Shown here one piece after another: positions 56,380 through 64,000 of a stretch of DNA of 64,000 bases (the stretch's first letter is position 1; every line of letters begins with the position of its first letter). The DNA comes from Clytia hemisphaerica (Eukaryota; Cnidaria; Hydrozoa; Leptothecata; Clytiidae), in contig CACVBU010000534.1 in the NCBI GenBank assembly GCA_902728285.1, forward strand, positions 1,313,939 to 1,377,938, given 5' to 3'. Both the position numbers and the translations under genes were made by a program. The notes under the pieces are model-generated. The model made no database searches, had not been told where the DNA came from, and saw only the letters and a list, made by a program, of their open reading frames with translations.

Positions 56380-56840
56380 TATTCCCTTTCTTTGCTCTGG
56401 TAAAAGAAGAATTAAACAAAACTCTGCTCGACTCTTCTTTGCGGGAACCCTAGGCAGTGTTACGTTACGTTGTCATTTTTTTGCTTCCGCATTCCATTCG
56501 CTTTCGAATGTTGTCACTTTAAATTTATTCGAAAAGTAGCACAAATTCGAATTTTTTGCAATTCGAATGTTTTGGGAAAATTTTTCGAATTTTTCGTCAA
56601 AACAAGATCGTGGTGCCAGCCACGTGCATTCTCGAGATGAGTACAGATATAATTGGATGCATTTAGCCTCTAGCAAACTTTTCGAAATCTATTCACAACT
56701 GATGGGCTACTGGACTTAAACTACAGGGGGGACCCATCGAAGCATAAACTAAAGAAATAAAAGTTTGATAACTTTGATACATCTGGGCGAATTGCTAACC
56801 TCCTTTGTTGTTTTCAAACACATGATTTTGATTTCAATAT
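56380..56840. other. Intergenic DNA without a gene
   Basis: TTCGAAT words cluster at 56,505-56,600. Otherwise nothing is recognisable. Confidence 0.35.
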
Positions 56841-57082
56841 TACACCCCTGTCTCACAGCCCGGTGGAATTTTTCTAAATGTGGATAGAAGTTCTTTTGTT
56901 CCAAGGTTAAAAATCTAGTGGGAATGGTTTTGGAGTGCAATAATAAACATTGGATTTCTAGTGGAGATGAAACCAAAGTCAATTTTCCCAGTGGGGCTGA
57001 AATTCCAGTGAATTTTCCCACTGGGGGCGAGATTTTTGCCAAATTTTCCAGTGGGACTGGGGTTCAAATGGGTCTGTGACAC
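56841..57082 (-). mobile_element. CCACTGG-word element, copy 2
   Basis: The TACACCCCTGTCTCACAG start and GGTCTGTGACAC end are the reverse complement of the copy at 11,705-11,975. TTTTCCCAGTGGG, CTAGTGG and CCAGTGGGACTGGGG words recur. Confidence 0.7.
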
Positions 57083-57442
57083 AAGAGTGTGATATTACTG
57101 TTGATGCCTTTGTGATGAGGTAAAGTGAGCTTTAGTATTGAAGTTGTCACACGTTTGGATAAACTACCCTCCCACTAGAAAGTAGAATTCTGCTTAGTAA
57201 TTTAAGATTGCTTCATCACAATCACGTAAACTTCGTTGCATCTTCATTTTAATTAAGTTTTGTTAATTTGATAGTCATGTGCTTATTACTACTATGCAAC
57301 AACTTTGAACTTTGCATCATAACTTCCTCGTATAGTTTATTTATTTCTTACAACTTGCATTTTTCTGTACCAGAGTTCATTTTTTTGCTGAGTCTACAAT
57401 GATATAGAGGTTTGGTGTATTGACGATTATTGATTTGTCACG
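57083..57442. other. Intergenic DNA upstream of ASS1
   Basis: No exon or repeat recognised. Confidence 0.35.
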
Positions 57443-57550
57443 CAGCTGACACATAATGTTGTTTCTACCAGAATGAAGTTTGTTTTAATGTTTATTTAAT
57501 GTTAACAACGTCCATATAAAAATGTTCGTTGAAACAACAATGTCAGACAG
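57443..57550. mobile_element. Small AACGTTG hairpin MITE, diverged copy
   Basis: CAGCTGACACATAATGTTGT at the left and ACAACAATGTCAGACAG at the right, with TAACAACGTCCATATAAAAA inside, match the 58,103 element. It lies about 320 bp upstream of the ASS1 start codon. Confidence 0.6.
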
Positions 57551-57837
57551 ATGAGAAGTAAAAGAGAAGAGGAGTATAAAGAAACTTTTCCGTTTCAAAA
57601 TTCAGCAAACTTTGCAAGAATTTTGGCTTATTTGTTGTGTACAGTACAGTAAAGCCAATTTTCTCACCTGAGACAAGAAACTTTATTTTGGCGACTGGCT
57701 ATTAATACGTTTTTGGAGTTAGTACTACCAGGAAAAATAGTAACATCAAGTTCTTCTAGAGGCGCATTCTGAGACGATTCTTTATATTTGAAATTCAATC
57801 AATTAGATTCATTTTTCTTACATTCTATGTCATCTAG

Positions 57838-63150
<5,313 letters not shown>

Positions 63151-63157
63151 GTTAGTA

Positions 63158-63531
63158 CACGCTTTTTTTTTTATAAGAATAGTGTACTTTGACTGAGGGT
63201 CAAGTATTCTTAAGAAATTGCCAAAATTGAGGGTGAAATATTCTTAACGTATTCTTATTATTTCAGAGAAAAATTTCTTTCCTGGACAGCTTATCTTTCA
63301 TCCATGTTTATTTTCACACGAAACGTAACACACACGAAAGAAAGTACAAAATCTCTTTTGTTAAAATTATCTGTGTCACTTTTGTTTTACCATTTTCTGA
63401 AAAATGACAGTCTTATTCTTATCAATTGACTAAAACTCACCCTGGAGGGTATTCTTAGGGTATTCTTACGATTTGGCCAATTTTCACCCTAATATTCTTA
63501 TAAAAGGTATTCTTATAAAAAAAAAAGCGTG
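63158..63531. mobile_element. 374-bp TACACGC element, 8 nt into ASS1 intron 10
   Basis: CACGCTTTTTTTTTTATAAG and its complement TTCTTATAAAAAAAAAAGCGTG end it, with TA outside both (63,156-63,157 and 63,532-63,533). TATTCTTA words recur inside. It is the best preserved member of the family and begins directly after the 5' splice site of exon 10. Confidence 0.88.
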
Positions 63532-63712
63532 TAGCTCAGTTGTTCAACACTTAATTTTACTTAATTTACAATTGCATTATTTTATTGCAACACCATCGAG
63601 AAACGAAAGGAAACGAAAATATTCTAGGCCTGAAGAAATCTGCTAATTTTCTAAATCCGAGACTGTATTTTTTGAAGGCTTAAATCCCGGACCATACTTC
63701 AATACACCCTCT

Positions 63713-63992
63713 TCTCATAGACCCACTGGAACCTCTTCCAACTGGAATAATCGGTCAAAATATCATCCTCAGAGGAAAGTTATACCCTAATTTTTGTCAT
63801 CGCTGAAAATAATCCGATAAGCAAATTCTCACTGTAAGATATTGTGCTGTTTTTCTATACCATATGAGTTGTCTGGCTCGAAAACAACGGAGTCCAATTC
63901 CCCAGTCAAAGAAATATAGGAATCCCCATCGAGTTGCCATTTTTACCCCCACTGGCTAAAAAATTCCCACCGGGTCGGTGAGAAGATGTGTT
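63713..63992. mobile_element. CCACTGG-word element, copy 3, at the window edge
   Basis: TACACCCTCTTCTCATAGAC and GGTCGGTGAGAAGATGTGTTT are inverted. CCCACTGGAA, CAACTGGAAT and CCCCACTGGCTAAAAAATTC recur inside. Same family as 11,705 and 56,841. Confidence 0.7.
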
Positions 63993-64000
63993 TCAATGAC

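Noticed and set aside
63713-63992. Possible next ASS1 exon near the window end
   Set aside because: The sequence is an inverted-repeat element with CCACTGG words. None of its frames continues the ASS1 protein after YLNKIG.

Overview
This is a stretch of nuclear DNA from an AT-rich, non-vertebrate metazoan. The genes have many short exons with GT-AG introns. One gene combines eight TPRs with four GoLoco motifs, the animal-specific Pins/LGN architecture. Introns and intergenic DNA are packed with short inverted-repeat transposons. I cannot assign a phylum; a sponge, cnidarian or other marine invertebrate would all fit. I see no prokaryotic-style operons, rRNA, tRNA or CRISPR array.

Layout. (1) 1-6,400: no host gene; several MITE-like inverted-repeat elements and a dispersed direct repeat. 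(2) 6,497-8,891 (+): an intact five-exon gene for an ISXO2/IS1016 (Merlin-type) DDE transposase protein. (3) 9,300-10,850: minisatellites with a 22-bp unit and a 66-bp higher-order period, then a GGATATCC-rich repeat. (4) 11,267-15,453 (-): an unrecognised three-exon Ser/Arg-rich gene whose large intron holds a 684-bp foldback. (5) 16,776-19,839 (-): a four-exon ALS2CR8-domain (CARF-like) gene. (6) 20,305-29,240: a transposon-dominated region, including a 3-kb hAT-like element with an 8-bp target duplication and a nested element with a 9-bp duplication. (7) 29,370-50,234 (+): a complete 14-exon GPSM2/LGN/Pins gene (598 residues, all exon phases agree). (8) 52,690-55,285 (+): a decayed, 5'-truncated non-LTR retrotransposon. 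(9) 57,871 to beyond the right edge (+): argininosuccinate synthase, ten exons visible, 3' part outside the window.

The host genes are functionally unrelated. GPSM2 is a spindle-orientation adaptor, ASS1 is a urea-cycle/arginine-synthesis enzyme, and the CARF-like protein is a putative transcription factor.

The most unusual content is in the transposons. Many unrelated-looking inverted-repeat elements share one design: a short word from the terminal repeat recurs many times inside the element (CGCTAAAA, AAGAAC, AAGGAAC, ATAAGC, TCAGAACAG, CCGGTG, CCACTGG and others). One superfamily with TACACG/TACATG ends next to TA dinucleotides has members starting only 8-16 nt downstream of four 5' splice sites in two genes. 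That pattern is the best candidate here for something undescribed.
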